Assembly: GCA_036346255.1 (NCBI GenBank)
Contig: CM070626.1
Location: forward strand, 15,648,001 to 15,712,000
Reading direction: 5' to 3'
Length of the DNA stretch: 64,000 nt
Origin: Ampelocalamus luodianensis
Taxonomy: Eukaryota; Streptophyta; Magnoliopsida; Poales; Poaceae
The translations under genes and the position numbers were made by a program. The notes below the pieces were generated by a model that saw only the letters and a program-made list of their open reading frames with translations, did not search any database and was not told where the DNA came from. Positions within the stretch are counted from its first letter, which is position 1. Every line of letters begins with the position of its first letter. Of the stretch, positions 23,927 through 34,200 are shown piece after piece.

Positions 23927-24640
23927 AATTGGACGAATTTACGTCGGCCGGGCCAGGCCGAAATTCAGGAGTAGAGGCGGCATCGCACATTCGCAGACGC
24001 AGCGCCATGAGACCGAAACTTGCAGGGTTGCACGGCCTGGAAGCTGGAATAGCCAGACCAGCCCAGACGAGACGGTGCGGGCGCCCACCACCACTACACC
24101 CGGCCATCTCGTACGTGCGACTCGCGAGAGCCGGGATTGGTTGGTGCGGCGCGCGCGAGGGGCGGTAGGTACGTGTCGTGCGGTGCGCGACTCGACGGCG
24201 TCACAACGGGTGTCGCCCAAGAGGCCGAGACGTTGGTTACTTGGTTGGCACTTGGCAGCGGCCAGCGGTGCAATGGGAGAGGTACCCCAGCCGCGCTCCG
24301 AGTGTTTGTGTCCGTGACCTCGTGTCATATCTGCACCCGGCTTCTGGAATATGGGCGCAGAGTCGCAGATTGTGTGTCTCGTTTGATCCTCTATATTTTG
24401 TTAAGCTGAAGTACGAGACGGAGTATTTCCGGTGCTAAAATGGTACTACCATCTCGCCTTTGCAACTCACTCGAAATCTGAACCCAAAAAAAAAAAAAAC
24501 AAGCAGGAATTAAGCAAGCATTGCTGGTTGCCTGGTTCTCTAATGATTACACGGGATACTCCATACATTGGTAGATAAATGTAGCATACACAGAATAGCA
24601 TTATCAATGGTTTGACTTCACGGGCAACCATTATTAATTC
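23927..24640. other. Intergenic stretch between LINE and the DUF1218 gene
   Basis: The interval 23930-24330 is GC- and CpG-rich, with several overlapping open frames on both strands and no recognisable product. An A14 run follows near 24486-24499. The part nearest the gene is likely its 3' UTR and flank. No separate gene is supported. Confidence 0.5.
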
Positions 24641-24701
24641 GATTCACACCACCACCTCATGTATTCTCGATATGATCAGGTGACTGATCAAGGGCACGGC
24701 G

Positions 24702-25944
24702 CTACACCTGTGCATGTCCCTGAGGAGGGAACTGCTGGTTCGGTGCGTGCCACTGCGATCCATAGCCTTGAGCAGGAGGTGCAGAAGGGAACTGTCCGTT
24801 CGGCGCTTGCCCTGCATATCCCTTAGGTGGAGAGTATTGCGGGTGACTCGGCGCTTGCCCATACCCTTGCGGAGGTGGGAACTGCGGGTGTCCCATCACG
24901 ATCCCGGCGGGCGGCTGCTGCTCTCCTGGCTTGGGCGCGCCCGCCGCCGTCGCGTCCGGCTGCCCACGAAGCATGATAAAGGAGGTGATCCCGAGGGCCG
25001 TGGCGGCGAGCGTAAGCACGGACGCGCCAGCGAAGATGCCGTCCTTGAGGACGTAGCACACCGGGGCGGTCGCCCGCGCTACGTTGGCGTTCCACACCGC
25101 GCCATCCACGAACAGCCACCACGCGATCACCGCCGCTATCCTGCACGCACGCACGAAAGCAGTGCTCGTTTATTCATTTGTTCCGAGATCATATATACAA
25201 AGCCTACAGCCATGCATGATCGTACATGGACCTGTTGACCACTCACCATGAGACGATGGCGCAGACGACTCCGACGATCCGCTTGGTCTCGGACGGGATG
25301 GCCCGGGACTTGCAGCAGCCGCAGCAGCCGCCGACGGCCGAGACGGTGATCTGGGCCATCAACAGGAAGACAGCCGCGCAGACCCCCAGCGCGAGCGCAG
25401 GGTTCTGAGGGTACAAGCACTCGTGGCCAATCACCAGGATGTCAGAAACCTGCAAGATGCCGTCAATTCCGAGTAAGTACACACACCACACACCAAGATC
25501 TGACACATCTCAACAAGAACACACATGCATGCTTTTTAATTTATTTAAGGGGTGCTTATCTCCCCCATTTCAATTAATAAAACCAGCAAATAGTCAGCTC
25601 AAGCGCGGATGAGCTGGGTGGCACGCCGCTCCCACGCCAACTGAGCTAGCTTCAGTCCCTCACACATGCATACTAAGAGCTTGGTGTGCATATGCGTCTG
25701 TGTTCTTGTACATATACACATGTACACATTCCACAGTTCAAGAAGAACACACCACACACACAATTAACAGTTCAATAACAAGAACACGCATGCATACTAA
25801 GAACTTGATGTACACACACATGCTAGGAGATCAGTAGTGCTAGCTTACAGTGAGCTTTGATCCCTCGGCTGAGAACCCCAGGATGGCACTCAACACCCCC
25901 AGAGAACCTACAACCGCGCACGCGATGACCACCGTCTTATCCAT
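24702..25944 (-). CDS. DUF1218 four-TM membrane protein (3 exons)
   Basis: Spliced gene, complement of exons 25849-25944, 25247-25449 and 24702-25140 (96, 203 and 439 bp), encoding 245 residues. Both introns (25450-25848 and 25141-25246) have GT-AG ends, and the second splits a Trp codon. Start is the MDKTVV codon at 25944. Four hydrophobic segments lie at about residues 5-24, 50-71, 89-110 and 134-157. Between them are the family's Cys-rich features, including HECLYP (42-45) and GGCCGCCKS (72-80). The tail (160-245) is a Pro/Gln/Gly/Tyr-rich series of QxPPxGY-like repeats, probably cytosolic. DUF1218 proteins include MODIFYING WALL LIGNIN-1/-2, so a membrane role affecting cell walls is possible, but the function of this copy is inferred. 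It has no frameshift and is the only clearly intact host gene here. Confidence 0.93.
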
Positions 25945-26036
25945 TTTCTTGGCCACTCTTCTCGACCTCCCTCTCGATCTCTTTTGGGCGGAGACCAGAG
26001 TTGTAGCGATGCTTGGCTAGCTAGCAAGCGTACGTA

Positions 26037-26044
26037 TATTTATA
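26037..26044 (-). promoter_or_regulatory. TATA box of the DUF1218 gene
   Basis: Sense sequence TATAAATA is 93 bp upstream of the start codon at 25944, followed by a short 5' leader with CT-rich and AG-rich stretches. Position and sequence fit a plant core promoter. Confidence 0.6.
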
Positions 26045-26079
26045 CAGAGAGAGCTCAGGCACATGCTTGCAGACGTTGA

Positions 26080-26165
26080 TCGATCGGCACACGATTATGT
26101 CACTGCAAACGGGCCGGCAAGCCAAAATGCAACTAACTCTACACGCGCTTGACCCTACAAGCACT
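26080..26165. repeat. Duplicated upstream segment, copy 1
   Basis: About 86 bp starting tcgatcggcacac and ending tacaagcac. It recurs in the same orientation at 26814-26890 with roughly 85% similarity. The first copy lies just upstream of the DUF1218 core promoter. The 650 bp between the copies has no recognisable gene. Confidence 0.75.
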
Positions 26166-26813
26166 ATCACAACCATTGTTTTTTTGCGTCCAGATTCGTG
26201 CAACTTCGCCCCTCTCTCTCCGCTAGCTTCTCTCTTTGTTCCGGCTACTCTCTTCCTCTTCTCCCTCTCCCGACGGCTCCTCCCCGAGCAGCTGCGCGCC
26301 ACCACCATGAAGCCAAGCGGCCTGGCTTGCGGTGGAGCCAAGAAATGTCTCGGAGCATCTTGGACCGTTGGATAGTGATTGTAGTGGCACATGCTTGTAG
26401 AATGTCCACGCTCGGTAAGGAAGACTTCTTTTCAGATCATCATGTTCTGGTCATGTTCGGCGTAATTCCTCCACGATTGATTCAATGATTAAGGATGTTG
26501 ATAGGATAGACAACTGCGTCTTTATTTACATATACACGCAGTTTCCGTGGATGTGCCGGCACGGTAAATACGAGACATCCTGTTTTTCTACGATGTACAA
26601 CGATAAATTGGTATAATATAGTAATAAAAGGTACTCTCTTGTTCTTCTCCCAGAGAACAATGAGAGAGAGCTGCAACCCGATTGGTTTCACTTTCACACT
26701 GCATTGGTGGTGACAGATTACTAGCTTGAACCTACTTTTAAATAATAAAATGGTGGGTGGGGGCCTCCCCTGGCTCCCGGTTTGGCGTAGGAGACAAGAG
26801 TCCTTGGGTTTTG

Positions 26814-26890
26814 TCGATCGGCACACGGTTACGTCACTGCAAACGGGCCGGCTAGGCGGCAACTCTACACGCGCATGACCCTACAAGCAC
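26814..26890. repeat. Duplicated upstream segment, copy 2
   Basis: Direct-repeat partner of 26080-26165. It shares cactgcaaacgggccggc and the ctctacacgcgc block and lacks about 9 bp in the middle. Confidence 0.75.
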
Positions 26891-28350
26891 TCGATCGAGA
26901 CCATCGTCAGTTCCGATCAAACGCATGTGCCAGCTCTTAGGAAATAGTAACGAAGAATTCAATGTTAGAAAACGGTCCCCACCGTCCTACAAAAAACAGT
27001 AACGGTTGAAAATTGGTCCATATGTGTGAGGTCTATTTTCTATAATTTCAAAGTATTTATGGTTTAGTACTATATTGCTAAGGCAAGGTAGAGGTGACCA
27101 ACATATAAGGTGGAGTTCTTGCCACTCTTTGAAACATGTGACACATGGATGAGGGAGGCACGAGAAGGGCTTTGGCTAAACACACACACGCATGCACGCG
27201 CGTGTTCGCGTATTTTCGCGTGAAAAATCGTGTGACTTCTAACTTGTGACCAAGTCCACCTTATTTTTGCTGAACAATGCATCTCTCTATTTGTTTGAAT
27301 GAGATTTAAATGTTTGAATTTGAGATTTTATTGGATGATGATGATAGGCAGTTATTAGTGGGTAAATGGCTGGTTAAGTATGACAGTTATCAGTGGGTAA
27401 ATGACTGGTTAAGTGTGTCAGTTACCAGTGGGTAAATGGCTGTTTAATTTGTCAGTTATCAGTCTGCATCTCTATATATATACCTGGAGACGTCCAGTGC
27501 ATAGCGCGTAGAAAAATAGCCTCCATTCCTTCTTCCTTCTGAAAATCTGTGCTGTTGTATTGCGCCGTTTGAACCTCGCCAACTCTTCTTCTCGGCGAGC
27601 ACCGTGAAGAAGGAGAGCGGTATCTCCGAGCCGTTGCTGCCGTGAAGACCTGCACGGGGGGCGGCAATAAGGTTTCTGGGCAGCGTATCTGCGCGGCCGC
27701 TTGCTGCACTGTGACATCTACGTTTCTGCACTGCATCGAATCTGCGCTGCTTCCTGCTCTTCATCAGACCCACCCATAAGTCTACTGTGTGATTGATTGA
27801 CTTGTTTACATCCTGTTTTTCATATATTGTGAAGTACAATGAGTTGTCTGCTATCAGTACTGTTTATACATCATTAGTCTTTTGTAATATTTGTCTTCTA
27901 ATAAAATCTGGAATTAAAATATTACCCTCATTTTCAACAGTAACTACAGAGTACTGTTTATACACTCATAAACACTATTCTTCAATGAATCTCTACAGTA
28001 CTGTAGAGGATCCGGATCTCAGCTCTTAATAATATGCAGCACGGTCAAGACAAGCAGGCAAGTCAACTAGTAGTGATCGCCAAATCCTGCATGTTGCAGG
28101 CATAATCTCGATCTCGGAAGACGACCCAATCCGGGTTGATTTTCGTGTGGAGCTCACAGCGGAGCCGAGGAGCCAATGCAGTGGGTTGTGGGCGTCTGGG
28201 ATGCCGCGGTGCTCGGTCTCGCTGGTCTGGATGAAAGTGGGATGCGTTGCGGGCAGCTCGTGCTTGCTCGCACCAAACGCGGAACTTTATGTGAGCTAAT
28301 GCGGTGGCCTGCCAAGAATTTATGCGGTACATATGACACCTGCCAGCCCA
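26891..28350. other. Non-genic region upstream of the DUF1218 gene
   Basis: No gene is supported. It contains a GTGTGT/CGCGTG-like patch near 27180-27225, a minisatellite at 27349-27463 and then TATATATATA (about 27472-27481). About 500 bp of mixed composition after that could be the transcribed part of an unidentified LTR, but I could not find paired ends or a TSD. Confidence 0.45.
27349..27463. repeat. 35-bp minisatellite, about 3.3 copies
   Basis: Units begin cagttat(t/c)agtgggtaaa and continue with (t)ggctggttaag-type sequence. Three near-complete copies are followed by a partial one, just upstream of a TATATATATA stretch. Confidence 0.85.
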
Positions 28351-28351
28351 C

Positions 28352-28690
28352 AACTCAAATCGCAGCACTCTACTACTAGTTTCGAATTTTCCTCGTCGCC
28401 GCTCTCTAGTCGAACTTTTCCATCTCCTTTTTGGCAGCCTGCCCCATTGTCTCCCTCAACTCTTCACATGACAAGAGATGCTCAATCTTACCAATGCAGT
28501 CATTGACATCCCCTGGTGTATACAAAAAGCTGGTCTTTCCCTCCTGATCTTCTTGTATAATGTTAGGTATTCCTCTAGCTCAAGCAACAACTACGGGAAC
28601 TCCAGATGGCATAGCCTCCAACACAACAAAACCAAGCGTCTTTGACTACCAGTAAAATGCTTGAAAAAGAATTGTGTCGCTATTCCGAAT
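28352..28690 (-). pseudogene. SQD2-like sulfoquinovosyltransferase fragment
   Basis: Minus-strand translation gives LGFVVLEAMPSGVPVVVA, then RGIPNIIQEDQEGKTSF, LYTPGDVNDCIGKIEHLL, CEELRETMGQAAKKEMEKFD and RAATRKIRN, in one frame. This matches the C-terminal GT4 domain of plant SQD2, which makes the chloroplast sulfolipid SQDG. The EAMxSGVPVV and GKTSFLxTPGD blocks line the nucleotide-sugar site in that family. In-frame stops include TGA after PVVVA (a likely CGA codon decayed) and TAG in place of Trp after EKFD, with more stops beyond IRN. The N-terminal two thirds are absent. No intron is visible in the fragment, so a processed or transposed origin is possible. The part upstream of the LGF motif is poorly conserved. 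Confidence 0.82.
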
Positions 28691-29106
28691 CGGGGCATAG
28701 CCAGAAGATATGGCTACAGTGAATGGGGCATAAGAGGTGGGCTAAATTGTAGGCTATGTAGGCTGCCATTTAAGTCCACTTAAAATAGAAGTTAGCCTAT
28801 AAGAGTTCATTTACTGTTTATTGTGGAGCGGATTTAGTGAGCTCATAAACAACCCGCACCCACTTGCACCCCTACTCCACCCCTACTCGCTGGCCCGCTT
28901 GACGCCCGTCCCTTGTGGGCTGCACACGGGGCCGAAACGCCGCTCTGGCATTGGGCCGTGCGGGTTGCCATGTCATATCCTGGCGTCCGTTAGGTTAGAC
29001 GGGTTAGAGTAGGCAGCCGAACCCAACTGCCGAACCGTCTCTAACTTGTTTCTGTCGAGCTAATCGGCGAAAAGAATCGGGCCAGTTCGGCCTTGCCCAT
29101 CCATTA
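28691..29106. other. Short non-genic interval
   Basis: No gene is seen. A C-rich stretch at about 28850-28900 has cacccctactccacccctac, which resembles an Ac/Ds-like terminal repeat, but I found no partner end. The last five bases, catta, are the TSD of the next element. Confidence 0.5.
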
Positions 29107-30822
29107 TGTAGGACCGGAAAGGCGACTAGAGGGGGGTGAATAGGAGCTTAACCAAAATTTTCTTTTAAGATTAGATTCAACATAAATTTCACTCCAATAG
29201 CTATGAGAGCTATGAAGATCAATAAATAAACACAGTGGAAGACTTATGTTGAATTCCCTTCAAACCCCCAGAAGAAACAATCAGAAACACAATTTTTCGA
29301 TGATGAGCAGTCTTTGGTGAACAGTGTCGGTCGGGCCGCTACAGGCGGTCGACCGGTGAATAGTGAAATCAGGACAGAACGCGAATTTCAGCACTATTTC
29401 AAAAACGAAAATTGATATAACTTTTGATCTACACGGCCAAACTTGACCAAATTTGGAACACACCTTCCTAAGGATATTAGGAACCTATTCCATGCAACGA
29501 TTGAGCAGATCCATGTCAAAGTTTAGATCTTTTTCAGTTTTACCGAAGGAAGGTTCAAAACCGAGCAAAAATGAAAAACATGATCTAAAACTTGCTCGTG
29601 GGAGATTGATGATCTTGATGATCCTAGATATGTTCCCACATGTCACAGCAAGGTAGAAGAGGGCAAGAGATCAACCAAAAACCAAAGAATTAAAGATGGG
29701 CTCAAAATCACAAAACAAGAAAGAAGAACACAAAGAGACGCATCTTTGGGAAATCATCCATAGATTGATTAGTGATTGTTGCTCGTTACAGCCACTCCCT
29801 CAAGGAGGACAAGAGTTCAATCCAAGAGCACACAATCAACTCATCTCCCTAGAACACTAAGCCTCTCTCTTTCTCTCTAAGTCCCTAAAACCAAACTAGG
29901 GTTTACAAATGAAGTGCTTGGGGTGGCTTGTCCAGCACACCCTCTATTTATAGAGAGGCCTAGCTTCTAGAAGAGTTTCTCTAATGGGCTCCCATTAAGG
30001 CCCAACATGAACGGGACACTTACGCATGCTTTTTAAAGCGCCGAGACCATCATCTCTAGACCTAAACCACTTCACCTTGCGCCGTCCCGCGCCGTGGTTT
30101 AGCCATATGTCACAAAGCCGGTATTTGGTGAAATTACCAAAATACCCCTTCTCGATCCTTCTCCGAAGACCGAGTCCAATCCAGTCGAAGCAAACGCCTG
30201 CTCCGCCACGTGTAGGTTGATCAACGGCTCTCATCATGTCGGCAAGTCCCTCCCGTCCAGATCCCTCCGGAACCACCAAGGCACTTGAACCGACCCCCGC
30301 GCCGCTTGATCAACCCGTCGCACCGAACTGCCCGTTCGGTCATCCTCGTCCATTCTGCGCCACGCTTGAGCCACTTGACCTCACCCGACATCCATGATCG
30401 TTCTGGACCTCAGCTCTCCAAGCTTAGTCCCGATCCTCTCGCCATTGACCGTCATTGACCTTCAAGACACCTGCACAGCAATAGAAAGAGAAATCGTCTC
30501 CGGGGACAAGTTCTTCACAACTTGACCCACGTTAGTGAAACCATGCAATATGCAACACATATACAAAGATAAACATGGATATGACTTAACTCAAAACCAA
30601 TTAGCCAATCAAATCAACATTCAAAGACAAAACCGCCGATCGCCATTCAATGGCGGTCGACCGCTCCATCGCTCGGCGATCGTCGATCGCCTCAACGCCG
30701 GCCGATCGCAACTCGACGACCTTTGAACATTTGCCGAAAACACGAGAAATAGCAAACCAAAAGTGTCATTGCCAATTGTAACATCATCTTAATATCGTGC
30801 ACATATCCTCATGATATCCACA
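29107..30822 (-). repeat. 3' LTR of the SIRE-like element
   Basis: Plus-strand start tgtaggaccggaaagg and end gatatccaca, so the sense ends are TGTGGATATC...TCCTACA. It has a TATA block at about 29940 (ctctatttatag). It matches 36956-38693. Confidence 0.95.
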
Positions 30823-30834
30823 ATCTCCCCCTTG
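30823..30834 (-). other. Polypurine tract of the SIRE-like element
   Basis: Sense AAGGGGGAGAT lies immediately upstream of the 3' LTR. Confidence 0.85.
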
Positions 30835-32273
30835 ATGAACACATTGGCAATCTTCCAGAAAATGTAAGTTTTAGGTTTGAAAATGAAAATACTCGATGTT
30901 TTTGCGCAAAGGCACAACTTGGTCCATAAGCAAGAGAAAGCCATGGAAATGACCAAGCTGGCTTCAGAATAGCATAGGCAAGTGAGATAAGGCAAAGTAA
31001 AGCACAAAAACTTCAATTTCCAGAGAATCGCCAAAAATTTCACTTAAGGTCCATATGAAAGAACAATTGTTCTATTTGACCTTCGATCATGGTGAGTATT
31101 CACGAATTGCAATTCAGATTCAGAAAAGGCAATAAAACCAACGGAATGCAAATGAGATGCTCCCACTCACAATGATCACCAATTGTCATGAAAGAACACT
31201 TTCTCCCTAAGACTCCAAACAGCTCTAAAATAGCATTTTTACCAATCTTTCTCCACCTTTTACAATGTATTCAGCAAGAAACATGGAAGAAGATAGAGCA
31301 TGAATGAAATGGAATGGCTGCAATTTTTTTTTGTTTTTGTTTTGATTTTTAGCAACAGGAGCCATGAGAATTATCCAAGAAGACTAGACAAGTATTACAC
31401 CAAGCCATATTATGTAAAGTAGCAATGTTCCATCATGGCAAAACATATATAACAAGCTAAAGCCAACAGAGAAATAATCTGTGTGGAAATAAAAACTTAG
31501 CATGTAAAGATATTAAAGATCACAATTTAACTAAAGGTATCCAAAAAGGAGTCAAGCCATGTCTATAAGCAAAATGGAGCCCAGAAATTAAACAAATAGT
31601 CAATTTTGAGCATTCTGAGTGTAATTATAAATCAATTTGTTCAAGTACGTGGAATTTTAGCACATTTTAGCACTTTGCTGAAAGACTTCAGGTTTTATCT
31701 TAGTAAAGCAAGTCCTGGACTAGGTGCCATCCACAACTACCTCCTAAGCTTCGACCAAAAGATAATGTTGTTTTATTAGCATTGTGCTAGATCTCAAGCC
31801 TTGCCGCGACCATCCCAAGCAAGAAAGCTTAAGAGAGTGATCTAGGTCATCCAAAACTCCCCCTAAGTTCAAGCCTAGTACAATGGCAAGCCGTCTCATG
31901 AGAAAGAATTGGTGAGATCAGTTTTTTCGCACAGAAAAGCTTATAATTTTTTTTCATTTGCTGGACTCAGCTCATTTCAAAACTCATAACAGATTCAAGA
32001 CTCAATTAAGCATATATGACATGGCGTGAATCATAAGAGGATTACTATAGCAAAACTAGTCACAAGTTTCAAGAAGTTATGTTTTGATTCAAATTTCAAG
32101 AAGTTATGTTTTGATTCAAATTGTTCACAGATAATTAAACTATCATGGCAAAAACTAAGCTATATATTAAAAGCCATAACAGAAATCTTAGCACACTAAC
32201 ACAAGACATGGCAAGGTATAAAGTATGAAAACAAGTCATACAAGGATAATAATCAAAGCTCTATGAAATTATA
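30823..32273 (-). other. 3' non-coding region of the SIRE-like element
   Basis: About 1.45 kb of A-rich, non-coding sequence lies between truncated RT and the 3' LTR. It contains a short tandem duplication (unit aattt caagaagttatgttt, about 32066-32120). There is no envelope-like or RNase H homology. A CT-rich tccccctaag near 31855 resembles an internal polypurine tract in sense. Confidence 0.65.
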
Positions 32274-34200
32274 TTACAATGCAAGTTGTAGAAATAAAAA
32301 TGCATTATGATACAATGAATGCAACAGAGCAAAGGTCTCTTCAAAGTCTAAGCCCTCTACCTGGGAATAACCTTGAGCTACAAGCCTAGCCTTGTTGCGA
32401 ACTACCAACCCATCCTCACTTTGCTTATTTTTAAAAACCCATTTTGTTCCAATTACATGAATATTAGGTGGAGGTTCAACTAAGGTCCAAACTTTGTTTC
32501 TTTCAAAATTTTCAAGTTCTTCATGCATGGCATTGACCCAAGAGGAATCAGATAAAGCATGGGTGACATCTCGGGGTTCAAAAGACGCGACAAAAGCAGA
32601 ATGTGCATGAGAATCAGGAGAAATAAACCTGGAGCGAGTGACTCGCTCATTGAAATCCCCAATCATCTGCTCAGGCGGATGTCGTCGCTGAATATGAAGT
32701 GGAGCTCCTGGTGCAGAAGTGGCCTCTACCTCATGAGCTGCGGAGGTAGGAGCAGAGCCACTCAGATCGTCGGTGAAGATAGGAGGAGGCTGCTCAGCTG
32801 AAACTGGAGTAGTGGAAGCAGGCTCTCCAACCATCTCAGAAGAGACTTGAGGATGGATTGGGTCCTCATCCTAAGAGTCATCGTCGACGAAGATGCTTTC
32901 TCGAATATCATAAACCTGTGTACCTACAGCATCAGGTCTAGTACCAGGACTAGCCTCATCAAAAGTGACTTCGCAAGTCTCAACAATTTTGTTAGTATCC
33001 AAATTAAATACACGATAGCCACGAGAATGAGCAGGATATCCAAGAAATATACCATCAGAACATCTAGATTCAAATTTATCCAAATTGCCATGTTTAAGAA
33101 TGAAACACTTGCAATCTTGAAATGAGATACTTTAGGCCTATGACCAAATCTAAGCTCATAAGAAGTCTTGCCAATCACAGATCTCAAGAAGACCCTATTA
33201 GACACATAACAAGCAGTAGAGATCGCCTCAGCCCAAAACCTCCTAGGTGTAGAATGCTCATCTAGCATGGTTCTAGCCATCTCTACAAGGGTCCTGTTCT
33301 TCCTCTCTACAACGCCATTCTGCTGGGGAACTCTAGGAGAAGAGAACTGATGCTCAATTCCCCTATCAGTGCAGAAAGTGGCAAAAGAAGAGTTCTTGAA
33401 TTCTGTCCCATTGTCACTCCTAATGACTTTCAAAGCTCCAGAATATCAACACTAGTCTAAGAACCAATTCTCTAAAAATCCAAAAGCCTCGTCCTTAGAA
33501 ACCGAAAATAAACCCAAGAATACCGGAGAAGTCATCCACAATCACAAGCACATACCATTTCTCACCGCAGATCGAACTCTAGAAGGGCCAACAGGTGTCT
33601 AAGTGCAAGAGCCGACTGACCATCGGTCATCACTAAAGTAAGAGGTGGATGAGAAGCGAAACCATCTTACCATGTCTCTGAGGAGCGCACACTAGGTCTC
33701 TAACACCTTCACCTAGGTAACCCTCTAATCAAATCCTTGCATCGACTCTAGTCAAGTGGTGAAGCCTATGTGTCCAAGCCTACGATGCCACAACACTAAA
33801 TCACGGAGTCGAAGCCATAAGACATCTAGGGTGGAAGTAGAGGAGACACGAAATCAAGACAAAAGATCCTCTCAAACCTAGTGATCCCAAAGACAAGCTC
33901 ACCGAGGAGTCCGAACTCTACACTCACCACTCTTAAACCTTACTTCGCACTCTCATCAAGCGGTGAGAAAACGAAGCGATTATACCTCACTTACTTACGC
34001 AGAGCGACGCCCTAAGCATGAACTTGTTGTTGACGTGCATCGTGCCTTTGGCATCACGGTCCCGTAGAAGCATCCCCAAATGTGATCAACTCATTTCCGG
34101 ATGCACGTGTGAGGGAGGAGAACCACCTAGAATCTCCAATCATGTGTCGAGAACATCCAGAATCAACAAGCCATATGTCCTTCTTCCTCGCACGACGGAC
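32274..34200 (-). pseudogene. Copia integrase and truncated RT (SIRE-like)
   Basis: The integrase core at 32924-33433 keeps RSDNGTEF (Asp7 of the open stretch) and NGVVERKNRT (Glu43), spaced 35 apart. Upstream, 33434-34200 should hold the rest of the core and the zinc finger but is heavily broken. Open stretch 32274-32834 carries the RT N-terminal block (WVNAMHEELENFERNKVWTL, KWVFKNK, NKARLVAQGYSQVEGLDFEETF) and then loses homology. The YVDD active site and RNase H are absent, which implies a deletion of at least about 1.2 kb compared with a normal Copia pol. Confidence 0.88.

Noticed and set aside
23911..24438. Overlapping GC-rich frames of up to 129 codons near 23939-24328
   Set aside because: Frames overlap on both strands, with Arg/Pro/Ala-rich composition and no domain or splice support.
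28840..28900. C-rich block as an Ac/Ds-like terminal repeat
   Set aside because: The resemblance is short and no partner end or 8-bp duplication was found.
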